Assembly (NCBI RefSeq): GCF_024637875.1
Contig: NZ_CP102451.1
Coordinates: 1,553,001-1,617,000, forward strand
DNA from: Vagococcus luciliae
GTDB lineage: Bacteria; Bacillota; Bacilli; Lactobacillales; Vagococcaceae
DNA length: 64,000 bases
Direction: 5' to 3'
The notes beneath the pieces were generated by a model, which was not told the DNA's origin, made no database searches, and saw nothing but the letters and a program-made list of their open reading frames with translations. This document shows, piece after piece, positions 41,400 through 51,187 of the stretch (position 1 is its first letter; every line of letters starts with the position of its first letter). A program made the position numbers and the translations under genes.

Positions 41400-42805
41400 G
41401 ATGATTCACCACCTTGATTAAATTTCTTTAATTGTTGTTCTAACATAGATAATTCTTCTCCTGAAAGAGGTGTTTCTTTTCGACTGTCTTCTGTTGCCCA
41501 GTCTGGTAATGTTTCTTTTCTCGTTGGTTTTTTCGAGTAATTTCGACTATAATTCTTACTTGTTGCTTTCTTAGTCGATTCTTGTTTGAAACTTTTCACT
41601 TGTTTTAAGGCTTCAGATGCTTTAAACACTTTATTTTGTGCCCAATTATTAGCAATCGTATTCACCATATTTTGATTAAGTGATGGATTGTTTAACACAA
41701 CCAACGAATAATGAATTAACATATTAATCACTTCATCTGGCAAGTTAGATTGAGCTTTTAAATTTTCAATCGTCCAACGTTCATTTTGCGCAACAAACCC
41801 ATTTTTTTGTTCTTTAATGGCCTTTAAAAAAATGAGTGGGGCTATTCTTTCACACGATGTAATTACGGCAATTTCTTCCGGAGAGAATCCTTGGTGTTTC
41901 AAATCGTTTTTATGGCGTTCAATTGCTTGATCTTCTTCTTTAAGTGTTAATGGTGTCACTTGGTTATTTTTTTCATTTAATGCTGTCGATTTAGCTTGAT
42001 GATATTTTTTATAAATATGACGTTTAAATTCTTTCACATCAATTTTATTTGTGACATAGTCTAAACAATATTTGACATGACTCACCATATCTAGTTCATT
42101 TATACCATATAATCCATGAATCGTGTAAACAAGTGGTTTAAATTCATTGGTTAAAAAAGTTTGATCGATGTTTAAACCAGACAAGTTATCTACGAAAAAT
42201 TCCCAATCAAATGTTTCACTTTCTAATTTTGGTTTAACAGGTGTTGGCACTTGCTTCATGATCTGATTTGTTTGTTCGATTAATTTATTAGATTGGACTA
42301 ATCGCTCAGAACTCAACTGGAACGTATCAGTATACTTATTCGTAATATCACTATAATCAGATAAATCAGGCTGATCAGGTTGAAACATATCAACTAATAA
42401 TTGAAATCGTTGTTCTCCCACCCTGTCTAATAATAATAGACTCAAGACATCATCAGCTAAAAAAACATGCGGTGGTAAAACATTGGCCAATAGATAAATG
42501 TAATGATACCCTTCATCTTTTTTTCTAACATAAGTTTTTAATAGCCCTATGGCTTCCAACTTGATACGTGATTGGTATAATTCCTGAAGCCCATTATTTA
42601 TTATATCTTGTAACACAAAATGAGCGGTTGGTTTCTTAAATACCGATACATTACTTAATAAGTTATGATATAGCATTAAAGCATTCCCACCAATGATTGG
42701 TTGATACAGTAGGTTTAAAACACGTGTATCTTCTCCATTTAACAGGCAATAACCATGAACTTCAAATGTATCTTTAGGCTTTAAATGGGTCTGTGTGTTC
42801 ATCAC
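41396..42805 (-). CDS. dnaB: Replication initiation and membrane attachment protein DnaB
   Basis: This 469-residue Gram-positive DnaB (not the helicase) remodels the origin with DnaD and DnaI. The N-terminal winged-helix region (about 20-190) precedes the DnaB/DnaD-type C-terminal helices (about 330-410, YSLVVLNNPSLNQNMVNTIA). The order nrdR-dnaB-dnaI is conserved in Firmicutes. A basic linker (KKATSKNYSRNYSKKPTRK) lies near the end. Confidence 0.92.
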   Translation of the reverse strand: MMNTQTHLKPKDTFEVHGYCLLNGEDTRVLNLLYQPIIGGNALMLYHNLLSNVSVFKKPTAHFVLQDIINNGLQELYQSRIKLEAIGLLKTYVRKKDEGYHYIYLLANVLPPHVFLADDVLSLLLLDRVGEQRFQLLVDMFQPDQPDLSDYSDITNKYTDTFQLSSERLVQSNKLIEQTNQIMKQVPTPVKPKLESETFDWEFFVDNLSGLNIDQTFLTNEFKPLVYTIHGLYGINELDMVSHVKYCLDYVTNKIDVKEFKRHIYKKYHQAKSTALNEKNNQVTPLTLKEEDQAIERHKNDLKHQGFSPEEIAVITSCERIAPLIFLKAIKEQKNGFVAQNERWTIENLKAQSNLPDEVINMLIHYSLVVLNNPSLNQNMVNTIANNWAQNKVFKASEALKQVKSFKQESTKKATSKNYSRNYSKKPTRKETLPDWATEDSRKETPLSGEELSMLEQQLKKFNQGGESS

Positions 42806-42824
42806 CTAATACTCACTTCTCTTT

Positions 42825-43298
42825 CTAATCATGTTTTTCTTTATCAATAATTTCTTGTAATTCTTTCAAAAAGACACTCATATCTTTAAATTGGCGATAA
42901 ACACTGGCAAAACGAATATAGGCAATCTCATCAAGATTAACTAATTCTTCCATGACATATTCTCCAATTAGATTAGTAGATACTTCATTATCTCCTTTTT
43001 GTCGGACTCTATTTTCTACACGTTCCACAACTTGTTCCATCTGATCCATTGACACTGGTCTTTTTTCAGCTGAACGGACCAAACCTCTTAGTATTTTTTC
43101 GCGATTAAACTCTTCTCTTGCCCCATTTTTCTTTATAACAAGTAAAGGAGCAACCTCAATACGCTCGAATGTGGTAAAACGAAAGCCACACTTTTCGCAT
43201 TCTCTTCTACGACGAATAGCACGATTATCATCTGCAGGACGACTATCTACAACTCGTGATCCATTATAGCTACATTTTGGACACTGCATTTTTTTCAC
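42825..43298 (-). CDS. nrdR: Transcriptional repressor NrdR
   Basis: This 157-residue regulator of ribonucleotide reductase genes has a zinc ribbon ([17 protein letters not shown] and [17 protein letters not shown]) and an ATP-cone domain from about residue 48. It senses ATP/dATP. It is the first gene of the nrdR-dnaB-dnaI operon, with AAGAGGTG at the start. Confidence 0.96.
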   Translation of the reverse strand: MKKMQCPKCSYNGSRVVDSRPADDNRAIRRRRECEKCGFRFTTFERIEVAPLLVIKKNGAREEFNREKILRGLVRSAEKRPVSMDQMEQVVERVENRVRQKGDNEVSTNLIGEYVMEELVNLDEIAYIRFASVYRQFKDMSVFLKELQEIIDKEKHD

Positions 43299-43587
43299 CT
43301 CTTCATAAACTGTCTCAATAGACGAAATAGTAGCACTATTATAACATGTAACACCACTATCGGTATAGGAAAACTAGTTTAGACAGATTAGTCCATTATA
43401 ACAAATTTTTCTCCATACTAAAAAACAAAGAATCTTTTCTGATTATTTTGTATTTAATAATGACTATTTTTCTTTAAAAATCGACTATTTTATGACTATG
43501 TAAAAAATATGTGTTAATATTGCAAACTGTGTGACACATCGTCACTTTAGGTGTAATATACAATCGTAAGTAAATATATTAAGTGAG
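43299..43587. other. Divergent promoter region between nrdR and the MFS gene
   Basis: About 290 bp with no gene. An imperfect TGTGTGACACA palindrome near 43530 is the only operator-like feature seen. Confidence 0.4.
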
Positions 43588-43596
43588 GTGTTCAAC

Positions 43597-45213
43597 GTGA
43601 CAGATACTAAAACTGCACAACAACAAACTGTCAAACATAAATGGTGGGCATTAGCCATACTTGCTCTGTCTGTATCTCTAGTTGTAATAGATGGAACCAT
43701 TGTTAATGTGTCTTTACCCGTCATTATGAAAGATTTAAAATTATCTTTTACAGATGCTGAATGGATTATTACGCTTTATTCTTTAATTTTCTCTTCTTTA
43801 TTAATTACCATGGGACGCATTGCAGATAATTTTGGTCGAAAAAAAATGCTCATTACTGGAATCGTTATTTTTTTAGTTGGTTCTATAATGGCTAGTTTTT
43901 CAAAAGATATTACCTTTATGTTAGCTGCTAGAACCATGCAAGGTATTGGGGGAGCTACCGTTTTACCAACTACCTTATCAGCTGTTAACGCACTGTTCTT
44001 TGGAAAAGATCGTATTGTCGCTTTTGCTGTATGGGGCTCAGTGATTTCTGGTATGGCAGCTATTGGACCATTGTTAGGTGGGTATTTTACCACTTATATG
44101 ACATGGCATTGGATTTTCTGGATTAATTTACCAATTGGATTATTTATTATTTTAGCGGCTTTAAAATTTTTACCTGAAACTTATGGTGAAAAGATGACGA
44201 ACGGTTTTGATTTTATTGGCTTTATTTTATCAACTATTGGGTTAATTTTATTAGTATTTGGTATTATTGAAGGACGTAATTATGGTTGGTGGCACGTAAA
44301 AGGCGATCATCCCACTCTCTTTAACTTATCTATCATCCCAACCCTACTTGTTGTAGGAGCTATTTTCTTTGCTTTATTCTTAGTTTGGGAAGCACATTTA
44401 AGTAAAACAAATAAATCTCATTTACTTGATTTATCACTATTTAAATTCAAAAGTTTTTCATTGGGTAACACGATTGCAGGGATTGTGGCAATTGGGGAAT
44501 CTGGCTTATTATTCTTATTACCACTATTTTTACAAAATATTTTAACACTTAGTCCTATTAAATCAGGAGCAATTTTGGCGATGATGGGGCTTGGAGCCTT
44601 TTTAGCTGGTGGAATGGCATCATTTATTGTTGAGAAAACGTCTGCTTCATTTGTGGTGTCTCTTGGATTGTTCCTAGAAACACTTGGCTTTTTTGGATTC
44701 TTTAAAACGGTTGATCCCAATAATGGATTAACTTGGATTATTGTTTGGTTAATCGTATATGGTATTGGATTAGGTTTTGCCTCTGCCCAATTAACATCTA
44801 TTGTGTTAAAAGATGTGCCACCTGCTCAATCAGGTCAAGGGTCAAGTATTCAATCTACTGTTCGTCAAATTGGTTCCGCATTAGGAATTGCGATTATCGG
44901 GACAGTATTTGGTTTACAACTACAACACGATATCCCAAATACACTAGACAATGTTGGGTTGCCAACTCAAGTTCAACATTCACTTGAATCAAGTGTGATT
45001 GATAGTGCAGGTTCATCTATTCGTGTGTTAAAACAATCAAATCCTGAAACATTGCATTTAACAAAATTAATTCAAGATAATATTGTTACAAAACTAGACC
45101 ATAACTTTACAAACAGTGTGGTTAAAACAATAGGTATTGCCTCCATTATTATGTTTATTAGTTTTATTTTAACGTTTGGTCTTTATAAACGAAAAGATAA
45201 AGCAACAGAATAA
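43597..45213 (+). CDS. MFS multidrug efflux transporter, DHA2 family (14 helices)
   Basis: This 538-residue proton-driven exporter has about 14 membrane helices. Motif A is GRIADNFGRKKML, motif C-like glycines lie in WGSVISGMAAIGPLLGGYF, and the WIFWINLPIG motif is typical of EmrB/QacA/LmrB proteins. The start is GTG at 43597, six bases after GAGGTG; an upstream GTG overlaps the ribosome site. A TGTGTGACACA palindrome lies about 65 bp upstream, but no local regulator gene is present. The drug range is unknown. Confidence 0.9.
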   Translation: MTDTKTAQQQTVKHKWWALAILALSVSLVVIDGTIVNVSLPVIMKDLKLSFTDAEWIITLYSLIFSSLLITMGRIADNFGRKKMLITGIVIFLVGSIMASFSKDITFMLAARTMQGIGGATVLPTTLSAVNALFFGKDRIVAFAVWGSVISGMAAIGPLLGGYFTTYMTWHWIFWINLPIGLFIILAALKFLPETYGEKMTNGFDFIGFILSTIGLILLVFGIIEGRNYGWWHVKGDHPTLFNLSIIPTLLVVGAIFFALFLVWEAHLSKTNKSHLLDLSLFKFKSFSLGNTIAGIVAIGESGLLFLLPLFLQNILTLSPIKSGAILAMMGLGAFLAGGMASFIVEKTSASFVVSLGLFLETLGFFGFFKTVDPNNGLTWIIVWLIVYGIGLGFASAQLTSIVLKDVPPAQSGQGSSIQSTVRQIGSALGIAIIGTVFGLQLQHDIPNTLDNVGLPTQVQHSLESSVIDSAGSSIRVLKQSNPETLHLTKLIQDNIVTKLDHNFTNSVVKTIGIASIIMFISFILTFGLYKRKDKATE

Positions 45214-45220
45214 AAAAACG

Positions 45221-45252
45221 AAACCACCTGAACGAAAACGCTCAGGTGGTTT
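45221..45252. terminator. Terminator between the MFS gene and coaE
   Basis: AAACCACCTGA and TCAGGTGGTTT form a stem with A- and T-tracts on both sides, ending both convergent genes. Confidence 0.92.
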
Positions 45253-45253
45253 T

Positions 45254-45847
45254 TTATGAAAAGTGTGTTAGCCAATTATCGACTTGTTTTAATGTTTCTT
45301 CGATTGATCCACTGTTATCAATGACAACATCCGCTAATCGTTTCTTTTCTTCTAAATCCATTTGACTTTCGATTCGTTTTAACGCATCTACTTCACTTAA
45401 ACTATCACGTGACATTAAACGAGATAATTGCACCTGTTTTGGAACATAGCAAACCATGACACGATCAACGATTTTATCATAACCGCCCTCATATAATAAT
45501 GGAATATCCAGTACAATCAGTGGCTGTTCTTTTTTTTTATAGTCTGAAATTTTCCTCAAGATATTCTCTCGTATTTCATCGGATAAAATAGTATTAAGGC
45601 GTTCCCTTTTTTTATCATCCTCAAAAATAATCGACCCTAATTTTTTTCGATTAAGTTCCCCATTGGATACAAGAATACCTTCACCAAAATGAGCCACAAT
45701 CTGATTTAACCCAGTTGTATTAGGTTCTACAACTTCTCTAGCGACGATATCTGCATCAATCACAGGTATCTGTTTTGATTTAAAAAACTGACTAATCGTA
45801 GATTTTCCAGAAGCAATGCCACCTGTTAACCCTAATAAATAAGTCAT
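45254..45847 (-). CDS. coaE: Dephospho-CoA kinase
   Basis: This 197-residue enzyme performs the last step of CoA synthesis, phosphorylating the ribose of dephospho-CoA. The Walker A loop GLTGGIASGKSTIS is at the start. The DADIVAREV motif, LDIPLLYE and the arginines of LSRLMSRD are all present. It follows mutM by 12 bases in the polA-mutM-coaE operon. Confidence 0.95.
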   Translation of the reverse strand: MTYLLGLTGGIASGKSTISQFFKSKQIPVIDADIVAREVVEPNTTGLNQIVAHFGEGILVSNGELNRKKLGSIIFEDDKKRERLNTILSDEIRENILRKISDYKKKEQPLIVLDIPLLYEGGYDKIVDRVMVCYVPKQVQLSRLMSRDSLSEVDALKRIESQMDLEEKKRLADVVIDNSGSIEETLKQVDNWLTHFS

Positions 45848-45859
45848 CGTTGACTCCCC

Positions 45860-46690
45860 CTAATCATGAGTGACTTGACAGATAGGACAAAAGTGCGTGC
45901 CACGTTGGGCTACCTTTATTTTTTCAATCGTGTGCCCACAACGTTTGCAAGGTTCACCTTGTTTGCCATATGCCGATAAATACACTTGAAAATGACCAGC
46001 ATCACCTAGAGCATTTTTATATGTTCTAATGGTTGTTCCACCAGCCTCTACAGCTGTTGCTAAGACATCAATAATAGCTTGATGAAGTGTTTCAACTTCA
46101 TTATCCGTTAGTTTTGACGCTATCTGCTCTGGGTGAATACAAGACTGATACAATGCTTCGTCTACATAAATATTGCCTAACCCTGTGACAAGTGTTTGAT
46201 CTAATAATAGTGGCTTAATAGCACGATGTTTTTTCTTTAATTGCTGCTTAAAAATCTCTAAATCAAAATCTGGTAAAACAGGTTCCGGACCAAGTTTTTT
46301 TATTCCTTTGTACTCTTCACCCAGTCCTTTAGGTTCTAATGATAAGCGACCAAATTTTCTAACATCTAAATAACGTAATTCCGTTCCATCAGTAAATTGA
46401 AAACGCATATGGGTATGTTTTTGAATGTCATCTGTTTGATTATGATACTCAAATTTTCCTTCCATTCGCAAATGGCTAATCATATCATGATGACTTAATT
46501 TAAAAATCAAAAATTTACCACGTCTGTCCACATCTAAAATCGTTTGACCGACTAATGTATGAATAAATTCGTCTACTTCAGGGGACTCAATAATTCTTCC
46601 CCAATCAACGATAACATTACTAATTTCTTTTCCTTTAACAAGTTGAACCAGTCCTTTTCTGACTGTTTCAACTTCTGGTAATTCAGGCAT
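45860..46690 (-). CDS. mutM: Formamidopyrimidine-DNA glycosylase
   Basis: This 276-residue repair enzyme removes 8-oxoguanine. Catalytic Pro2 and Glu3 are in MPELPEVETVRKGL. The later lysine is in GRRGKFL-like VDRRGKFLIFKL. The helix-two-turn-helix is in TGLGNIYVDEALY, and the zinc finger is CKRCG and CPIC at the C-terminus. It lies between polA and coaE. Confidence 0.96.
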   Translation of the reverse strand: MPELPEVETVRKGLVQLVKGKEISNVIVDWGRIIESPEVDEFIHTLVGQTILDVDRRGKFLIFKLSHHDMISHLRMEGKFEYHNQTDDIQKHTHMRFQFTDGTELRYLDVRKFGRLSLEPKGLGEEYKGIKKLGPEPVLPDFDLEIFKQQLKKKHRAIKPLLLDQTLVTGLGNIYVDEALYQSCIHPEQIASKLTDNEVETLHQAIIDVLATAVEAGGTTIRTYKNALGDAGHFQVYLSAYGKQGEPCKRCGHTIEKIKVAQRGTHFCPICQVTHD

Positions 46691-46708
46691 TCACTCTACC
46701 CCTTTATC

Positions 46709-49360
46709 TTATTTGGCATCATACCATGTGTCACCATAGCTACTATCTGCTCTAAGTGGGACAGATAATTCAACGGCATGGTTCATGGTTTCTTCAACTA
46801 ATTGTTGCAAGGCTGGTATTTCTTCTTCAGGTGCTTCAAATACTAGCTCATCGTGTACTTGTAACAACATCGTTGCTTGCAGGTTTTCTTCTTTTAATCG
46901 TTTATGTATCTTAATCATCGCAATTTTTAAAATATCAGCAGCACTTCCTTGAATTGGTGTGTTAATCGCTGTTCTTTCAGCAAATGAGCGTAGATTAAAG
47001 TTTCTAGCATTAATATCTGGTAAATAACGGCGACGATGATACAACGTTTCAACATATCCCTTATCTTTTGCTTCTCGTACAATGTCTTCCATATATTTTT
47101 TAACACCTGGATACATCGTAAAGTAACGGTCGATAAACTCTTGTGCTTCTTTTCGTGTAATGCCTAAATTTTGAGATAAGCCATAATCACTAATTCCGTA
47201 CACAATCCCAAAGTTAACGGCTTTTGCTTGGCGACGCATATTGCTATCTACGTCTTCAGCTTTTTCAATACCAAACACACGCATCGCTGTACTTGAATGA
47301 ATATCCATTCCTTCAATAAACGCTTCTTTTAAATGCTCATCATTAGAGATAGCAGCTAACACACGCAACTCAATTTGAGAATAGTCAGACGCGAATAATT
47401 TCCATCCCTTTTGTCGTGGGACAAATGCTTGACGAATTTTACGCCCTTCTTCTAATCGGATTGGAATATTTTGCAAGTTCGGGTCAACTGAGCTTAGTCG
47501 CCCTGTTTGAGTTAGTGTTTGAATGTATCTGGTATGGATTTTATTGTCTTCAAAAATGACCTTTAACAAGCCTTCCACGTACGTTGATTGAATTTTAGCT
47601 AACTGTCGATAAGACAAAATACTATCAATAATTGGTGACTCACCCTGTAATTTTTCTAATACGTCAACCGCTGTCGAATAACCGGTTTTTGTTTTCTTAA
47701 TAACAGGCAATCCCATTTTTTCAAATAAAATCACACCCAATTGTTTTGGTGAATTAATATTAAATTCTTCACCGGCAATACCGTAAATGGTTTGTTCAAT
47801 CTCACTTAATCTCTCAGCAAATTCGCCTTTCATTTCTTGCAATCGACTCGCATTCACCGTGATGCCTTCTATTTCCATATCAGCTAAAATCAACGCAATT
47901 GGTAATTCGATGTCATAAAATAAATCAGCTTGGTTCTTATCTTCAAGATCTGTCATGATTGGCTCATACAATGAGTCTATTGCGACAACCTTACGAGCCA
48001 AATGCTCATATAACATGTCAATGGATTCAGGTAATCCTTTCTTTGCTCCTTTTCCATAAACCACTTCATCACGATCCACATCATAATAATCATAAAAATG
48101 AGCGATTTGAGCTAAGTCTTCACTATTATTCGTTGAATCAGCTAAATACGCAGCTAATAGCATATCAAATTTAACATTTTCAAGTTTAATGTCATAACGA
48201 TTTAACGCCACATATTGTCTTTTTGCATCAAAAACTTTTTTCGTTTTTTCGTTGTCTTGAAGCCACTGAATCAACAAAGGATGCGAAAGTAAGTCCATAT
48301 TGTCTGTCACATAGACTTTTTCTTTGTTTCCAAAAGCAAACCCAACAATTGGGGAAGTATGATAATTTTCTCCTAACATCTCCGCATAAAACGTCATACC
48401 TGAGGTGAACATATCTTCTGTTAAATCTGACACAACCTCATAATGAATCGCGACTTTTTCAACTAAATCACTTTCTACATTACTGGTATCTAATTTTGCC
48501 AAGAATGAATTAAAATCCATTTCTTTATAAAAAGATATTAACTTTTCTAGATTTTTCCCATTATAAACTAAATCATCTAGCGTCATATCTAGTGGAACAT
48601 TTGTATCAATGGTGGCTAGTTTTTTACTTAATAAGGCAATGTCTTTTTCATTAATCAGATTTTCTTTCATTTTACTTTTTTTCATATCATCAATGTGTTC
48701 ATAGATACCTTCAACTGTGCCATACTCTTTTAATAACTTGATAGCTGTTTTTTCACCAATTTTAGTGACACCAGGAATATTATCTGATTGATCGCCTGCA
48801 AGACCTTTCATGTCGACAATTTGTGACGGAGTTAATTCATATTTTTCCATAATATGCTCAGGTGTATAACTTTCGATTTCACTGACACCTTTAACCGTTA
48901 CATCAACTTTCGTGTACTCACTTGCTAGTTGAGTTAAATCTTTATCTCCAGATAACACCACAACATCTATTTCCTCCGAGGCATAGTTTGTTGCAAGTGT
49001 TCCAATGATATCATCTGCTTCATAATTATCTAGTTCAAAATGCTTCATTCCAAGCCCTTCAATTAAATCTCGTAAATAAGGCATTTGTTCCTTAAATTCA
49101 CTTGGTGTTTTTGCTCGTCCCGCTTTATAATCTTCGTAAAATGCATGTCTAAAGGTTGTTTTTCCTGCATCAAATGCTACTAATACATGAGTTGGTTCTT
49201 CTTTAGCTAATATATTTTCTAACATATTATTGACTGCATATAAAGCATTTGTATGTAAACCATTGTTATTTTTGAAACGTTCAAGTGACTGATAGAGTGC
49301 ATAGAATCCTCTAAATGCAATACTATTTCCATCGACTAATAATAATTTTTTCTTCGCCAT
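46709..49360 (-). CDS. polA: DNA polymerase I
   Basis: This 883-residue enzyme has a 5'-3' flap nuclease (about 1-290, VDGNSIAFRGFYAL and YEADDIIGTLA) and a C-terminal polymerase (about 510-883, with DYSQIELR, RRQAKAVNFGIVYG and QVHDELVFE). The middle 3'-5' exonuclease domain lacks the metal-binding Asp-x-Glu (TFYAEM in its place), so proofreading should be absent, as in Bacillus homologues. It is the first gene of polA-mutM-coaE. Confidence 0.96.
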   Translation of the reverse strand: MAKKKLLLVDGNSIAFRGFYALYQSLERFKNNNGLHTNALYAVNNMLENILAKEEPTHVLVAFDAGKTTFRHAFYEDYKAGRAKTPSEFKEQMPYLRDLIEGLGMKHFELDNYEADDIIGTLATNYASEEIDVVVLSGDKDLTQLASEYTKVDVTVKGVSEIESYTPEHIMEKYELTPSQIVDMKGLAGDQSDNIPGVTKIGEKTAIKLLKEYGTVEGIYEHIDDMKKSKMKENLINEKDIALLSKKLATIDTNVPLDMTLDDLVYNGKNLEKLISFYKEMDFNSFLAKLDTSNVESDLVEKVAIHYEVVSDLTEDMFTSGMTFYAEMLGENYHTSPIVGFAFGNKEKVYVTDNMDLLSHPLLIQWLQDNEKTKKVFDAKRQYVALNRYDIKLENVKFDMLLAAYLADSTNNSEDLAQIAHFYDYYDVDRDEVVYGKGAKKGLPESIDMLYEHLARKVVAIDSLYEPIMTDLEDKNQADLFYDIELPIALILADMEIEGITVNASRLQEMKGEFAERLSEIEQTIYGIAGEEFNINSPKQLGVILFEKMGLPVIKKTKTGYSTAVDVLEKLQGESPIIDSILSYRQLAKIQSTYVEGLLKVIFEDNKIHTRYIQTLTQTGRLSSVDPNLQNIPIRLEEGRKIRQAFVPRQKGWKLFASDYSQIELRVLAAISNDEHLKEAFIEGMDIHSSTAMRVFGIEKAEDVDSNMRRQAKAVNFGIVYGISDYGLSQNLGITRKEAQEFIDRYFTMYPGVKKYMEDIVREAKDKGYVETLYHRRRYLPDINARNFNLRSFAERTAINTPIQGSAADILKIAMIKIHKRLKEENLQATMLLQVHDELVFEAPEEEIPALQQLVEETMNHAVELSVPLRADSSYGDTWYDAK

Positions 49361-49584
49361 TATGACACTCCATTTCTATTCTTCTGTTAATATTCTATCA
49401 AATTTTACATGCTATTGCGAAAGTTAAAAATCCTAAAGAGGTTTATTTTTGTCTAGTTGCATTATTTTTTTAAAAGATTATCTTGTTTGCGATAATAGTT
49501 TATGTAAATAAAACTTTATAATAACCAGTAAAATAAAAAGGAATGATTTCTGTTCATTGCCAGCCATACCAATAATAATTAATA
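49361..49584. other. Intergenic region upstream of polA
   Basis: About 220 bp that should hold the polA promoter. No other feature was recognised. Confidence 0.4.
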
Positions 49585-49617
49585 AAAAAACACAAAATCC
49601 TTAGATTCTGTGTTTTT
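49585..49617 (-). terminator. Terminator after the DUF5808 protein gene
   Basis: AAAAACACAGAATC pairs with GATTTTGTGTTTTT (one G-U pair) around TAAG, with a T-tract on the minus strand. Confidence 0.85.
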
Positions 49618-49621
49618 ATGG

Positions 49622-50698
49622 TTAACTAATAAAAAACGACACGCCTAAAATAAAAACAATCGGTATCACCACAAATGCCACTGCTTTCCAATTAGCCAGA
49701 TTAATTGTCATGCCAATACCCATTCGCTTTTCAACCCAAAAGGATGGATCCTCTCGATTAAAGTAAAACATCCCCCATTTCCAATATTTATCATCATCGT
49801 AGGCTTGTGGTGTCACACTTGATGGATTTAATCTAGAACCACTTTGTCCATAAATCACCATTAAACTGATAATAGTGAGAAACATGAGTCCTAAAAGAAT
49901 AAATACTATCTTAGACATAGTCTTTTCAGTCAGAAATGGTACCACACTAGTCATTTGGATGCTAAACATCATGATTTGTGCCAAGATAGCGATTACTACT
50001 CCTATATAAGAAGAGATTTTTCTAAAAGACTGACTCCATTTAACTGACTGTTTATTCATCACACGTTGTTTGCCACGTTTATATGATTCATTGGTGAAGC
50101 TTAATATAAATACCATGACTAATTGAATAATGGGTAAAGAATAAATATTAAACCATGTTTTATCAACTATTCTTGTAGGGTTCCCTTGAAAATCCCATTG
50201 CATGATGATTTTATCAGGGATAATTGCTTGATTTTTGATTGTGATAATTATTTCGATTGCGATAATAATAAGTTGAATAGAAACTAATAACCCCGTTGGA
50301 AAAATTGTCATGGTCTCTCGGTAATTTAAATCAAGCACCATTTTTTGGTTTGGTTTATATCCTTCTTCAATTAGTTTGTTTTTATAACATGCTACTTGTC
50401 GATTCGCAATGAAATAGGCGACAATCCCAAATACCATTTGAAGGGAGATAAAGACCACCATTATAATGCTCAATTTTTCCTCTGATAGATTTAATCCTTT
50501 ATCAAAATAAATAAACAATAGTATCATCACTATGCTTAATAGCATATTTTGATTAAAATATCGTTTCTTTAACTGAATGATTTCATCGGTTTCTTTTGAT
50601 AAAGTCACACCAAAAATAATCCCTCTTTGTGTTATGTAAGGTGTCATAGCCATTGAAAACCCTAAAAATAAAAGTAAAGCACTAATTATCCAAATCAT
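49622..50698 (-). CDS. DUF1648/DUF5808 membrane protein
   Basis: This 358-residue protein has about eight membrane helices. The middle motif IIPDKIIMQWDFQGNPTR matches DUF1648 (IPxHWxxxGxxD-like), and the C-terminal DDDKYWKWGMFYFNREDPS segment matches DUF5808. Proteins of this type, including SdpI relatives, often accompany GntR regulators and may give immunity to membrane-active peptides. The start codon overlaps the GntR gene by 17 bases. Confidence 0.8.
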   Translation of the reverse strand: MIWIISALLLFLGFSMAMTPYITQRGIIFGVTLSKETDEIIQLKKRYFNQNMLLSIVMILLFIYFDKGLNLSEEKLSIIMVVFISLQMVFGIVAYFIANRQVACYKNKLIEEGYKPNQKMVLDLNYRETMTIFPTGLLVSIQLIIIAIEIIITIKNQAIIPDKIIMQWDFQGNPTRIVDKTWFNIYSLPIIQLVMVFILSFTNESYKRGKQRVMNKQSVKWSQSFRKISSYIGVVIAILAQIMMFSIQMTSVVPFLTEKTMSKIVFILLGLMFLTIISLMVIYGQSGSRLNPSSVTPQAYDDDKYWKWGMFYFNREDPSFWVEKRMGIGMTINLANWKAVAFVVIPIVFILGVSFFIS

Positions 50699-51071
50699 TT
50701 ATTTCACATCCTTCAAGTATATTTAATCTTTGCTCAATTAATGCCTCTATATCTAAATCAAAAATTAACCCATCGATAATAATTTCATCTAATTTTTGTT
50801 GAATTTGTTTTTTATTTTCTTCACTGGTTTGAATTGGTTTTTCACAACTCACTGTAAAGCCTTTTTTTTCTTGAACCAATACACCCTCTTCTACAAGTAA
50901 TTTGTACGCTTTATTAATCGTATGCAAATTCACTCCAATGTCTCCTGCCAGCGATCTCACGCTTGGCATACTTTGTCCCTTCTTTAGATTCCCTAATACA
51001 ATTGCTCGCTTTATTTGAAACATTAGCTGACTATATATTGGGATAATACTCTCTGTATCAATCTCTATCAT
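50682..51071 (-). CDS. GntR/YtrA-type regulator
   Basis: This 129-residue regulator has the winged-helix GntR domain (PIYSQLMFQIKRAIVLGNL, then MPSVRSLAGDIGVNLHTINKAYKLL) and a short C-terminal dimerisation helix. That makes it a YtrA-type member, often controlling a downstream membrane or ABC protein. The ATG at 51071 follows AGAGGTGAG; the longer frame upstream has no such site and runs into the operator. Confidence 0.9.
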   Translation of the reverse strand: MIEIDTESIIPIYSQLMFQIKRAIVLGNLKKGQSMPSVRSLAGDIGVNLHTINKAYKLLVEEGVLVQEKKGFTVSCEKPIQTSEENKKQIQQKLDEIIIDGLIFDLDIEALIEQRLNILEGCEINDLDN

Positions 51072-51100
51072 GGTCTCACCTCTTTTTGTTATAGTTATAG

Positions 51101-51119
51101 TATAACAAATTTTGTTATA
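51101..51119. promoter_or_regulatory. Candidate operator of the GntR/DUF5808 operon
   Basis: TATAACAAA and TTTGTTATA flank a single T. The perfect palindrome lies about 30 bp upstream of the regulator ATG. A further GTTATAGTTATAG lies beside it. Confidence 0.7.
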
Positions 51120-51152
51120 TGTCAACTATAACAAAAAAGATGTCAAAAAAAA

Positions 51153-51176
51153 GAAGCCCCTTTTTAAAAGGACTTC
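51153..51176 (-). terminator. Terminator after the BI-1 gene
   Basis: GAAGTCC and GGGCTTC pair (one G-U) on the minus strand, followed by a run of Ts. Confidence 0.8.
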
Positions 51177-51187
51177 TCTTACTTGTA

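Noticed and set aside
43520-43545. TetR-type operator upstream of the MFS exporter.
   Set aside because: The TGTGTGACACA palindrome is short and imperfect, and no regulator gene is adjacent.
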